From NCBI GenBank assembly GCA_002730035.1, contig PBYU01000050.1, positions 1-62,832 of the forward strand: DNA of 62,832 nt. Direction: 5' to 3'. The notes below the pieces were generated by a model. It was not told the DNA's origin. It was given only the letters and a program-made list of their open reading frames with translations, and did not search any database. The stretch comes from Gammaproteobacteria bacterium. GTDB taxonomy: Bacteria; Pseudomonadota; Gammaproteobacteria; Pseudomonadales; Pseudohongiellaceae. The position numbers and the translations under genes are program-made. Of this stretch, positions 37,941 through 47,500 are shown piece after piece; position 1 is the stretch's first letter; every line of letters starts with the position of its first letter.

Positions 37941-37981
37941 GATCCCTGGCAGCTGCACCAATCAAATCGAGCGAGTTAAAC

Positions 37982-39211
37982 ATGCAAGAGTTTCAAACAT
38001 TCGTTACCCATCTGGAATGCAGTTATACCGGGAAGACCTACCCTGCTGATCAACTGCATGGTTTGTCAGAAGCAGGTAAACCCTTACTGGTTCGCTACGA
38101 TCTGGACGCTCTCGGCAAAGCCATTACTAAAGACGATCTGAATTCGCGGCTTCCCGAGTTCTGGCGCTATCGAGAATTTCTACCCGTGCGCAGGTCTGAG
38201 AATGTGGTACGGCTCGGCGAACTCATGACGCCAATATTGCCTGCTACCAGGATTCAGCAGGAACTGGGTTGTGGTGAAATACTCATCAAGGACGAAGGTC
38301 GTTTGCCTACTGGCTCTTTTAAGGCACGTGGTCTGGCACTGGCGGTGGCCATGGCCAAGGAACTGGGTGTTAGACGAATGGCGATGCCAACCAACGGTAA
38401 CGCCGGAGCGGCGCTAGCCGCCTATTGCTCCAGGGCAGATATCGAGACTTTTGTTTTTTGCCCGGAAGATACACCACCAGTAAATGTCGAAGAAATCGCC
38501 TTTCAAGGAGCAAAGACTTTCCTGGTCAACGGCTTAATCAACGATTGCGGCAAGATAGTGGGTGAAGGTAAAGAAGCAATGGGTTGGTTTGATACTTCGA
38601 CGCTCAAGGAGCCGTACCGAATCGAAGGAAAGAAGACCATGGGATTGGAGTTGGCAGAACAGTTAGACTGGAACGTGCCGGACGTCATTCTTTATCCTAC
38701 CGGCGGTGGTACCGGCCTTATCGGCATGTGGAAGGCCTTTAATGAACTGGAATCGATCAGGTGGATTGGCTCGAAGCGGCCACGCATGGTAGCAGTCCAG
38801 GCAGAGGGATGTGCACCAATCGTCAAGGCATTTGAAGAAGGCACCCGCCATGCCGAGCCCTGGCCGGATGCCAGCACCATTGCCTCGGGAATTAGAGTTC
38901 CTGCGGCCATAGGTGATTTCCTGATTCTCGATGCAGTGAGAGAAAGCGACGGTTTTGCAGTGGCAGTGAGCGATGCGTCGATCAACGAGGCACATCGAGA
39001 ATGTGCCGTAAGTGAGGGAATTCTACTCTGTCCTGAAGGGGCGGCTACTCTGGCTGCACTAAAGCAGGAATTACAGACCGGCCGTATCAAATCCGACGAA
39101 CAGGTAGTTTTGTTTAACTGTGCCACCGGACTGAAATATCCAATGCAGTCATCACATCACACTATCGACCTGACAAAACCCATCGATTACGACTTCATCA
39201 GAGAATCCTGA
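37982..39211 (+). CDS. thrC: threonine synthase-like PLP enzyme
   Basis: 409 residues. PLP lysine K114 in LPTGSFKARG; asparagine loop MPTNGNAGAA; glycine-rich phosphate loop YPTGGGTGLIG. The N-terminal region with the LECSYTGKTYPADQLHGLS lead is of the short threonine-synthase type that begins with a Cys-containing zinc-ribbon remnant (only one CxxC half visible). It catalyses O-phosphohomoserine to threonine if the annotation holds. It stands 41 bases after the b561 gene. Confidence 0.8.
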   Translation: MQEFQTFVTHLECSYTGKTYPADQLHGLSEAGKPLLVRYDLDALGKAITKDDLNSRLPEFWRYREFLPVRRSENVVRLGELMTPILPATRIQQELGCGEILIKDEGRLPTGSFKARGLALAVAMAKELGVRRMAMPTNGNAGAALAAYCSRADIETFVFCPEDTPPVNVEEIAFQGAKTFLVNGLINDCGKIVGEGKEAMGWFDTSTLKEPYRIEGKKTMGLELAEQLDWNVPDVILYPTGGGTGLIGMWKAFNELESIRWIGSKRPRMVAVQAEGCAPIVKAFEEGTRHAEPWPDASTIASGIRVPAAIGDFLILDAVRESDGFAVAVSDASINEAHRECAVSEGILLCPEGAATLAALKQELQTGRIKSDEQVVLFNCATGLKYPMQSSHHTIDLTKPIDYDFIRES

Positions 39212-39230
39212 AAACTCGAAACTGCCGGGC

Positions 39231-39518
39231 TCAGTTTAGCGCTCGGCGTAGCTGCTCGCGGTGAAATTCCGACGTTTCCTGAACGTCTTTTACCAGGCGA
39301 CAAACTCTCTTGGGTATATTGCTTCCGACCGGTATTTCCCGATGGCAGACAATTCTGTCATCAGGATCCACCGAGGCATTGTATTGCTCCACTTCTGCAT
39401 CGGTGGGCAGGCGTTGTAGCCCAGACCCTGCTACCGGTTGATTTTCGTCGGACGGAACTACACATGCCGTTAGTAAGCTAAGCAGAGTCAGGATTATAAA
39501 GTGTTTGATGCTAGGCAT
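39231..39518 (-). CDS. small lipoprotein with CxxE...C motif
   Basis: 95 residues with a clear lipobox LLTAC (Cys near residue 19). The C-terminal half contains IVCHREIPVGSNIPKRVCR, a motif seen in many small gammaproteobacterial periplasmic proteins of unknown function. It is convergent with thrC (19-base gap) and lies nine bases after the TPR-like gene on the same strand, probably one transcript. Confidence 0.65.
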   Translation of the reverse strand: MPSIKHFIILTLLSLLTACVVPSDENQPVAGSGLQRLPTDAEVEQYNASVDPDDRIVCHREIPVGSNIPKRVCRLVKDVQETSEFHREQLRRALN

Positions 39519-39527
39519 TGTGAAAGC

Positions 39528-40856
39528 TCAATTGTTACCGATAATCATGGCGTGTTCTTCTGGCGTGAAGAAATATTCTAACTCAATGTTGTCGTGGGTA
39601 TCCAGCGCACCCGAATCCAGGTGCGGCCTCAGAATCAGTTGTCCGATAGCATTATGAGCGAGTTCTCTGACGAATTCGCTGTCGGGTATTGCCTGCTGAA
39701 TCAATAACTGCTGTGGCGAAAAATAGGCATCTGAAATTTTGGCAGTTGCTCCAGTGCTATTAACAGCTAACAAACTGAAGTTCGCTAACACTTTAAACTC
39801 AGGTGCTAATGACCCACTAGGTGGATTGTGAAATACAGGTATAGCTGCGTCGGGATAGTTTGTTGACCAGGCAATAAATCTGACGGTGGTATCCAATGCT
39901 TGTTCTTTCTCTGGTTGCCAATCGATTGCAAGCTCACCTGCCGGCAATACGATAGATTGACTAAAGAAAAGATTGATCTCACTTTTGACTACTCCAGATC
40001 TATCTAACGCCGCATAGGCATTTCGATAATGGGACATAGCTATTCGAGTATTATCGAACAGCAATTCCCAGTCGCCCAGATAGACCTGCATCAACGCATC
40101 GGTGACGGCTGAAGCATTTTCACGGCCGGTATAGAGTGAGCAAATGCGTAGGAGCAATTCATTGCCGATGGAATAGCTGAGCTGAATTGATTCATTTTTA
40201 CCAAGCGCCCAACCGGCAACAATTTCACCATCATCAGATTTAAATTCGTAGCTGGTCATGCCTTTGCGTTTTTCCAGGCTGGCCTGATAGAAATGGATCA
40301 GCACAATGTCATAAAGCCATGGGGTAAGAAGTGGATGATCTGTGCCGAGCGTTGCTTCGATGGAGCTGACGGCGCGCCAGTTCAGGTTTTTGGCTGAGAT
40401 GAGATACCGGGCACTCCGAGGATTAGTGTAATACGCAGATGCTTGTAGATACAGCCGACTGAGTTCTCTGCTTCCTTCGAGGTAATCGAAGATGTTCTGG
40501 GAATAGCTGCGCTTATTCAACCATTCGAAATAGGCCAGCTGCTGGTCGGCAGCCTCCCATCTGCCCTGTGCGAGCAGCGACTCAATCAAATGCGATAATG
40601 CCGGTCCCTGCAGCGCGGAATGCAGGCCGTTATTGACTTTGACGACCTGAATTGCCTTAGAAAAATCTTGTTCGGCTGATTGAAACTCGCCCTGCTGCAT
40701 CGCAAGGATCCCCTGCTCCACTAATTGTTCGGCGTAAAACCGTTGATAGTTGTTCAGCCAGGCTTGCTGGCTAATAACAGCTTCCTGTCCATGCGCACTG
40801 GTGACCAGCGCTACCAGGGAGATTAGTGCAGCCATAGCTGAGAATGAACGACTCAT
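39528..40856 (-). CDS. secreted TPR-like protein
   Basis: The ATG at 40856 gives 442 residues with a signal peptide (MAALISLVALVTSAHGQ); a longer frame from 40940 lacks one. Residues about 30-220 show helical repeats of TPR type (ILAMQQGEFQSAEQDFSKAI, LIESLLAQGRWEAADQQLAYFEWL). The C-terminal half (VVKSEINLFFSQSIVLPAGE, then EFKVLANFSLLAVNS) has beta-strand character like an energy-transducing or secretion-associated domain. It is probably periplasmic; partner unknown. Confidence 0.65.
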   Translation of the reverse strand: MSRSFSAMAALISLVALVTSAHGQEAVISQQAWLNNYQRFYAEQLVEQGILAMQQGEFQSAEQDFSKAIQVVKVNNGLHSALQGPALSHLIESLLAQGRWEAADQQLAYFEWLNKRSYSQNIFDYLEGSRELSRLYLQASAYYTNPRSARYLISAKNLNWRAVSSIEATLGTDHPLLTPWLYDIVLIHFYQASLEKRKGMTSYEFKSDDGEIVAGWALGKNESIQLSYSIGNELLLRICSLYTGRENASAVTDALMQVYLGDWELLFDNTRIAMSHYRNAYAALDRSGVVKSEINLFFSQSIVLPAGELAIDWQPEKEQALDTTVRFIAWSTNYPDAAIPVFHNPPSGSLAPEFKVLANFSLLAVNSTGATAKISDAYFSPQQLLIQQAIPDSEFVRELAHNAIGQLILRPHLDSGALDTHDNIELEYFFTPEEHAMIIGNN

Positions 40857-41155
40857 ACCAGCAAAGCTCCAGGGAGGAGGGTTTTTCAGGATACGCTCTA
40901 ATCCGATTATGGGCAATTGTCTCCGGCCTGTGCCTGCCAAGGATTAGGGCGATAGTCGACCGGCTCGGTGCAGTCATTGATAGGATCCCTAGTTCCTGGC
41001 CGAGCATGAGATCAAAGAGTGAAATATGGCTATACTTCAGAGCAGACATTGAGCAGTCCCTAAGCAGGGAATGAACAGACTTCATGAAGCATTGACGTGA
41101 CGAGACTTTAATCTCAGTTGCGACTGCTACCAGAAAAAATACGACGAGGAACAAT

Positions 41156-41809
41156 GTGAGTAAACAAGACAACACAACTGGAATCGATCTGTATACCTGG
41201 GCTACTCCGAATGGACGCAAGGTATCTATTATGCTGGAAGAACTTGAACTACCCTATCGAGTATTCTCTATCGACATTACCAAAGGAGAGCAACACGCAG
41301 AGGAATTTGTCGCGTTCAGCCCTAACAACAAGATTCCAGCCATCGTTGATCACGATGCAGGCGTCAGCATGATAGAGTCAGGTGCCATTCTTATGTACCT
41401 GGCACAGAAGACTGGAAAGCTGATGAGTCCTGTTGGTGAGAAGTTCTGGACAGAGATGGAATGGCTAATGTTTCAAATGGGGCATATAGGACCGATGCTG
41501 GGACAGACCCATCACTTCGTTAAATTTAATCCGGGGGAATCTCCCTATGCCGAAGCGCGCTATAGCAAGGAAAATTCCCGGCTTTATCAAGTATTGGAGA
41601 ACCGCCTGCAAGGCAGGAAGTTTATAGTCGACGATTACTCTATTGTCGATATTGCGACCTGGCCGTGGATATCACGGTATGAATTTCAGCAAATGGATCT
41701 TAATGAGTATCCGCGATTGAAAGACTGGTATCTACGTATTGCTGAGCGGCCGGCAGTGCAACGCGGCTATGCAGTGCCGATTGACCTGGAAGTGCCGATT
41801 CCGAATTAA
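41156..41809 (+). CDS. glutathione S-transferase (YfcG/Ure2p-like)
   Basis: 217 residues from a GTG start with GAGGA upstream (the ATG two bases earlier runs into a stop). The N-terminal thioredoxin fold has LYTWATPNGRKVSIMLEELELPY and NNKIPAIVD with ESGAILMYLA (G-site Glu-Ser); TPNG in place of a catalytic Tyr/Ser/Cys marks the nu-class/YfcG-like group. Helical domain with FIVDDYSIVDIATWPW. Glutathione-dependent disulfide reductase activity is the usual role. Convergent with the serine hydrolase downstream. Confidence 0.88.
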   Translation: MSKQDNTTGIDLYTWATPNGRKVSIMLEELELPYRVFSIDITKGEQHAEEFVAFSPNNKIPAIVDHDAGVSMIESGAILMYLAQKTGKLMSPVGEKFWTEMEWLMFQMGHIGPMLGQTHHFVKFNPGESPYAEARYSKENSRLYQVLENRLQGRKFIVDDYSIVDIATWPWISRYEFQQMDLNEYPRLKDWYLRIAERPAVQRGYAVPIDLEVPIPN

Positions 41810-41821
41810 ATACGATCGCCC

Positions 41822-41853
41822 AAAAAAGAAGTCGGTTACATGAACCGGCTTCT
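41822..41853 (-). terminator. terminator of the serine hydrolase gene
   Basis: An 11-bp stem (AGAAGTCGGTT/AACCGGCTTCT on the plus strand, one wobble) with a five-base loop is followed on the minus strand by six T. It also serves the convergent GST gene in hairpin form only. Confidence 0.8.
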
Positions 41854-41871
41854 AAAGGTTGGGACTGAAAA

Positions 41872-43191
41872 CTAATTTGCGAGACTGTCATAAATAATAT
41901 CGCGAGCAACGTTACCCATGTTGGCAGCTCCAGGCCGGCGTTGACCCTGTGCCTGGATCATGCCAAGCCAGAACATGTCCTGAGTAGGGTCGATCCAAAA
42001 CCAGGTTCCAGCCGCTCCACTCCAGTAGTAGGTGCCCGCACCTTGTGGGGAATTGGCGGCAACCGGGTCAGAGATAACCGCAAAATCTACACCGAAGCCA
42101 ACGCCACGCTGTCCTGGCCGTTCGGCATTGCCGCCTAGGTAGAGTTCATCACGCAGGCTGTTGGTGCGCATGATTCGAACCGACTCAGGAGTCAGTAGGC
42201 GAGCGTCATCCAGTTCACCTTCGTTCACCAGCATCTGCAGGAAGCGCGCATAATCATGAGTCGACGAAACTAGGCCGCCGCCCCCGGATTCAATTCGCTG
42301 CGGATCGAGGTAGCTGGGTCGGTCTGGCCGATGCGGGCGCTGCACGAGGCGATTACGCTCGGAATCCCAATTATGGACTTCGGCGAAACGATCCCGGTCA
42401 TTCGCCTGTACATAGAAACGCGTGTCACTCATGCCCAGTGGTTGAAATACACGCTGCTCTAGAAAATCACCGAACTTCAGTCCTGACAATTGCTGCACGA
42501 TGTAACCCTGGATGTCGACTGCCACCGAATATGACCAGGCTTCACCGGGTTGAAACAGCAGGGCAATATCTGCAACTTTGTCGATCAATTGGTCAAGATC
42601 ATCAGAGGCCAGCACGCCATTATCGCGGAATGCATTATTAACCGGGTCATTTCCGCCGAGGCCGTAACCGAATCCAGCGGAATGATTGAGCAGCTCACGC
42701 ATGGTGGGCTGACGCTCAAGCGGAACCAGCTCCATGTTGCCGTCTGCATCGTAGCTGGTCATGACCTTGAGGTTGGTGAATTCCGGCACGTACTTGCTGA
42801 TGGGGTCATCAAATTTCCACAATCCTTCCTCGTACAACATCATTAACGCGACACCGGTCACCGGTTTGGTCATGGAATAGATGCGAAATAGCGAGTCTAT
42901 CGTCATGGGCGCCTGATCGTCGACGCGAGCCAGACCCGCCGTTTCAAAAGTGGCGACTTCGCCGTCTTTAGCCAGCATCCAGATCATTCCTGCGACGTCC
43001 TGATCGGCGACGATTTTCTTCATAGCGTCGTCGAGTGCATCAATGCCGCTTTCGGTAAATCCGGCTGTGCTAGCGCCTGCTTCCTCCGCTGGCCAGGCGT
43101 TATCTGCCTGGACGTTTGAGGCAAATAGAATCAGGCTTGCCAGGGCAATTAGCCAGGGGCCGACTCTGTTGTTATGGAATGCAGTGTTCAT
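41872..43191 (-). CDS. serine hydrolase of the beta-lactamase/EstB family
   Basis: 439 residues with a signal peptide ending near residue 29. Catalytic S106-M-T-K109 in IYSMTKPVTG; EAWSYSVAVDIQGYIVQQ carries the class-C-like Tyr; the later motif fits TYYWSGAAGTWFWIDP. This is the EstB-like esterase/beta-lactamase family (serine hydrolase); a penicillin-type substrate is not implied. It is secreted, and monocistronic with its own terminator. Confidence 0.85.
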   Translation of the reverse strand: MNTAFHNNRVGPWLIALASLILFASNVQADNAWPAEEAGASTAGFTESGIDALDDAMKKIVADQDVAGMIWMLAKDGEVATFETAGLARVDDQAPMTIDSLFRIYSMTKPVTGVALMMLYEEGLWKFDDPISKYVPEFTNLKVMTSYDADGNMELVPLERQPTMRELLNHSAGFGYGLGGNDPVNNAFRDNGVLASDDLDQLIDKVADIALLFQPGEAWSYSVAVDIQGYIVQQLSGLKFGDFLEQRVFQPLGMSDTRFYVQANDRDRFAEVHNWDSERNRLVQRPHRPDRPSYLDPQRIESGGGGLVSSTHDYARFLQMLVNEGELDDARLLTPESVRIMRTNSLRDELYLGGNAERPGQRGVGFGVDFAVISDPVAANSPQGAGTYYWSGAAGTWFWIDPTQDMFWLGMIQAQGQRRPGAANMGNVARDIIYDSLAN

Positions 43192-43629
43192 AGGGATGTC
43201 TCCACGTATTTCCTGTTTGTTAATTATTTTGGCTTCTCGTAAACAAGGGGGGGGTCGATAGTAACTCGCCGCAGGGGCTGTAGGCCAGAGTAGTCATAGG
43301 ATTGTTCGGCAGGTCAGTAAGTAAATGAGGGCTCGCCAGCATCTTCCACCGATGCTGATTTATCACCACTGTATTGCCCAAAACCAGAGATTCAAGTCTC
43401 ACAATCAAGTTCTGCCTCTTTATGGTGCGCAGCAACTTTGCGCCTACTTTATTGCACCAATTTGCGGCGCATCTTCGCCAGGCAATCCACGCAAAAGCAC
43501 TAAACGTCAATGAATACGTGGATTCAAGCATGTTGGCTCGTTCCTTGCTAAATCAGGGCAGGAAGTAAAAAACACTTTCAACGGCAAGTGATACTTGCCA
43601 TCTCAAATGCTATTTTTTTGGAGGAAGAC
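43192..43629. other. 438-bp regulatory region before the porin
   Basis: No convincing gene. It holds the sigma54 promoter at 43533-43549 and, about 80-125 bases further up, two candidate enhancer-like sites: GGTGCGCAGCAACTTTGCGCC-type inverted repeat (43424-43444) and TGCACCAATTTGCGGCGCA (43453-43471), whose first half matches the NtrC half-site TGCACCAA. A G8 run lies at 43249-43256. The serine hydrolase promoter must be at the left end. Confidence 0.5.
43533..43549 (+). promoter_or_regulatory. sigma54-type promoter of the TorF porin
   Basis: TTGGCTCGTTCCTTGCT matches the -24/-12 consensus TTGGCACGNNNNTTGCW with one mismatch; GG and GC are exactly ten bases apart. It lies 81 bases before the porin ATG, leaving room for a 70-base leader. 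Candidate NtrC half-sites are about 65-125 bases upstream. Confidence 0.75.
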
Positions 43630-44277
43630 ATGAAGAGATTAACCCACCTGGCTGCTGGCTTAGTATTGGCATCAAGCGGACTGCTTGCCACAACCGCTTC
43701 TGCTGAGGTGTCCTACAATATCGGATGGGCTTCAGAGTATTACTATCGTGGCATCATGCAAAAAAGTTCGTCTGCAAGCGCAGGTATCGATTGGACCGAG
43801 GGCGGCTTTTACGCGGGCTCCTGGGCTGCCGATGTTGGTGATGGTACAGAAATCGATGGTTACTTCGGATATGGCATCGAACTGGCAGGCGGATTCACGG
43901 TAGGAGTTGGTTTCACCGGTTACTACTATACCGGCGAGTTCGATGATACCTATGAAGAGGCTAACTTGAATCTTGGCTGGGGTATGTTCAGCCTGGAGTA
44001 CTCTGTCGGTGAATGGGATGGGTTTGGCGCTGATGCAGACTACGATTTCGTGGCGCTGACTATTACCGATGAGAGCGGCATTTATGGAACTTTAGCCTCT
44101 TTCGGGGATGATTTCGATGGTGAATACCTCGAGATCGGTTGGGGTACTACGGTTTCCGACTTCGATATCGGTATTGCCGGCATTTTCAGCAGTGACGAGT
44201 TATCTGACGAGGTCAACTCATCCGGTGACCCTTCCGAGAGCGAAGCAATAATATTTACTATTGGTATGACCTTCTAG
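43630..44277 (+). CDS. TorF family putative porin
   Basis: The ATG at 43630 with GGAGGAAGAC upstream gives 215 residues; an earlier in-frame start at 43588 is rejected. Signal peptide to about residue 26. The mature part begins VSYNIGWASEYYYRGIMQ and is built of amphipathic Tyr/Gly-rich strands ending in FTIGMTF, a beta-barrel terminus with final Phe. Family members often accompany glnK-amtB. Together with the sigma54 promoter this suggests nitrogen-controlled outer-membrane uptake. Confidence 0.85.
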   Translation: MKRLTHLAAGLVLASSGLLATTASAEVSYNIGWASEYYYRGIMQKSSSASAGIDWTEGGFYAGSWAADVGDGTEIDGYFGYGIELAGGFTVGVGFTGYYYTGEFDDTYEEANLNLGWGMFSLEYSVGEWDGFGADADYDFVALTITDESGIYGTLASFGDDFDGEYLEIGWGTTVSDFDIGIAGIFSSDELSDEVNSSGDPSESEAIIFTIGMTF

Positions 44278-44307
44278 CCTGAATCTGTAAACAGAGTAAT
44301 GCACATC

Positions 44308-44339
44308 GAGAAAGGCTCCCCAGGGAGCCTTTCTCTTTT
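44308..44339 (+). terminator. Rho-independent terminator after the porin
   Basis: A perfect 13-bp stem (GAGAAAGGCTCCC with GGGAGCCTTTCTC), two-base loop, then TTTT. It lies 30 bases after the porin stop. Confidence 0.9.
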
Positions 44340-44448
44340 GCCTCGACCGTGTGACTTACCCTCTCTCACAGTTGATTCTCTAGCTGGAAATCACTCCGGC
44401 TTTTTTATTGGGCGCTTGTATCGCTGAAGCTTTAGTAGCACTGAAAAC

Positions 44449-44491
44449 CTACAATCTGGCACCAGGCTCGGAGCCTGGTGCCAGATTGTAG
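44449..44491. repeat. 43-bp near-perfect palindrome (REP-like)
   Basis: Two 21-base arms, perfect reverse complements, flank one central G (44470). The inner part reads GGCACCAGGCTC then GAGCCTGGTGCC. No T-run follows. It lies between the porin terminator and the SOS box of dnaE2. A single copy is seen in this window; the form is that of dispersed REP-type elements or a protein-binding palindrome. Confidence 0.8.
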
Positions 44492-44534
44492 TGTTGCCTC
44501 CTTTCGCAGTTGACATTCAGGCTTTATAAAAATA

Positions 44535-44550
44535 CTGTATATACATACAG
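44535..44550. promoter_or_regulatory. LexA (SOS) box of dnaE2
   Basis: CTGTATATACATACAG fits CTGT-N8-ACAG exactly and is embedded in a longer palindrome TACTG...CAGTA. It is 20 bases before the dnaE2 ATG, where it would overlap the promoter. Confidence 0.9.
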
Positions 44551-44570
44551 TACATTAGACCAATGTCATC

Positions 44571-47500
44571 ATGGCCGAAAAGCCCCCCGCGGAAACCGGG
44601 TCCGCCAAGCAGGCGGAGCCTGGTACAGCCTCGCTGCCTCTCTATGCAGAGCTGCACTGCATTTCTAATTTCAGTTTTCTGCGCGGTGCTTCGTTTCCCG
44701 AAGAATTGGTAGAGCGAGCCGACGAGTTGGGTTATCGGGCTATCGCCATCACCGACGAATGCTCCCTGTCTGGCGTAGTGCGTGCCCATACGGCGGCTAA
44801 ACAGCGACACATCAAGCTGATTATTGGCAGCGAATTTGTGCTGGCCGAAGGCTGCCGGTTGATACTGCTTGCCTGCAATCGCCAGGGGTATGGTGCGCTG
44901 AGTCATCTCATCAGCTGTGCCCGTAGGGATGCTCAGAAGGGCAGCTACCGCATCGATCGCAAGATGGTGGAGGCAAATCTGCCGCGCGACTGCCTGGCGC
45001 TGTGGAATCCGGACCTGAGGCAGTCGCCGGAGTTGATTGCCTGCCAGGCAGTCTGGTTAAGCCGCCAGTTTCAGAATCGGCTGTGGATCGCCGCCGAGTT
45101 GCTGTTGCGGGGCGACGATCGCCTGAAGCTGCAACGCCTCGGCAAGCTTGGCGCGCAATATGACATTCCTCTGTGCGCCGCCGGTGGCGTGTACATGCAT
45201 GACGCAGGTAGACGCATCCTGCAGGATACCCTTACCGCGATCCGGCTAATCCGGCCTATCAGTGAACTGGGCCTCGATGCCGAAAGCAATGGCCAGCGTC
45301 ATCTGCGTTTGCCGCAACAGCTGGCTAAGTTGTTTCCAGCCGAGCTGCTCGAAGCCACTGTTCAGATCGCCGAGCGATGTAATTTCTCACTGGATGAACT
45401 GCGCTATGAATATCCCCGCGAGCTGGTCCCGGATGGGTACACCCCCCACGGCTGGTTGCGGGAACTGACCGAGGCAGGAGTCCGCGAACGCTGGCCGGCT
45501 GGCGCCACGCCGAAAGTGCGCAACATCATCGAGCACGAGTTGGCGCTGATCAAGGAGCTGGCTTACGAGCACTACTTCCTGACCGTGCATGACATGGTGG
45601 CGTTTGCCCGTAGCCAACACATCCTCTGCCAGGGTCGTGGCTCGGCGGCCAACTCTGCCGTGTGCTATTGCCTGGGCATTACCGAGGTAGATCCGGCGCG
45701 GGTGGAGGTATTGTTCGAGCGTTTCATCTCCAAGGAACGTAGCGAGCCACCGGATATCGATGTGGATTTTGAGAATGCCCGCCGCGAAGAAGTCATCCAG
45801 TACATCTATAACAAGTACGGCCGTGGCCGCGCTGCCATTACGGCCACAGTGATTACCTACCGCTCCCGCAGTGCCATACGGGATGTGGGCAAGGTATTGG
45901 GGTTGGATGAAGCATTGTTGGATCACCTGGCCAAGTCGATTTATTGGTGGGGAGCGAATCTGAAAGAACAATTGAGCGATTCGGATATCGACTATTCCGA
46001 CCCGGTGATACAAAAGCTGGTGTTCCTGGCTCAGTCTCTCATCGGCTTTCCCAGACACTTGTCCCAACATGTCGGCGGTTTCGTGATCAGCCAGGGCCCC
46101 CTCACCCACCTGGTGCCGATCGAGAATGCCTCGATGGTGGATCGTACCGTGATCCAATGGGAGAAGGATGACCTGGAGTCGTTGGGGCTTTTGAAGATCG
46201 ACGTGCTGGCTCTGGGCATGTTGACTGCGGTGCAGAAATGCCTGGACCTGATCAGTAACTACAGCATCACACCACTGACTATGCAGAAGATTCCTGCTGA
46301 AGATCCCAAGGTCTACGACATGATGGGCGAGGCGGATACGGTGGGAGTGTTCCAGATCGAATCTCGTGCGCAGATGAGCATGCTGCCGCGTCTTCGGCCG
46401 AGAAACTATTATGACCTGGTAATTCAGATCGCAATTGTGAGACCTGGCCCCATTCAAGGTGACATGGTGCATCCCTATCTGAACCGGCGTAGTGGCAAGG
46501 AGGCGGTCACCTACCCCAGCGATGCTGTTAGAGATACCCTGGAGCGAACCCTGGGAGTGCCGATTTTCCAGGAACAGGTAATGCAGTTGGCCATGGTGGC
46601 GGCGGGATTTAGCGGTGGCGAAGCCGATCAACTACGCCGGGCAATGGCAGCCTGGAAACGTAAGGGTGGCATGGAGCCGTATCATAACAAGCTGGTGCAG
46701 GGCATGCTGGAGCGGGGTTATGAACAGGAATTTGCCGAGCAGTTATTCAGACAGATAAAGGGGTTTGGCGATTACGGCTTTCCCGAGTCTCATTCCGCCA
46801 GCTTTGCGCTGATTGCCTATGTGTCATCCTGGCTGAAGCTTTATCATCCCGCAGCCTTCTGCTGTGGACTGCTTAACAGTCAGCCTATGGGTTTTTATCC
46901 CCCTGCACAACTTATCCAGGATGCCGAGCGGCATGGCGTAAAGGTATTACCGGCAGAGATAAGCAGCAGCCTTTACGATTGCACGCTGGAGTTCCCCAAG
47001 GGCTGCCGGAAACAGAACGACCATAGCCGGTTATGCCTGGACCCCAAACTACGCATTGGTTTTCGCCTGATCAAGGGCATGTCGGAAACCGGAGCTAATG
47101 CGATTACCGAAGTCCGGCAGGCAGGAGAATTCGCCAGCATTCAGGATTTGGTGTTCCGTAGCGGCATTAACAAGAAAGACCTGGAGTCACTGGCTGCCTC
47201 CGATGCGCTGAAGGGCTTGAGTGGCGACCGTCATCGCGCCTTCTGGCAGGCCAGCGGCGTGGAAAAGGAAGAGCGCGAGAACGAGAGCCAGTCGTTCAGT
47301 TTCTTTGCCGACCAGAATTTTGCTGACAGTGATTTCGGAATCGATGTGCTGTTGCCGGTGGCGAGCGAAGGACAGAACATTGTCGGTGACTATACCTCCA
47401 CAGGCTTCACCCTGCGCCGTCATCCGCTGGCGTTGTTCCGCGAGCACTTGAATAACTACCAGGTATCCACCGCCAGTGACCTGGCAACTATTGAAATTGA

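Noticed and set aside
45387..46631. 414-codon minus-strand open frame
   Set aside because: It is fully antisense to the conserved dnaE2 polymerase region and has no family resemblance.
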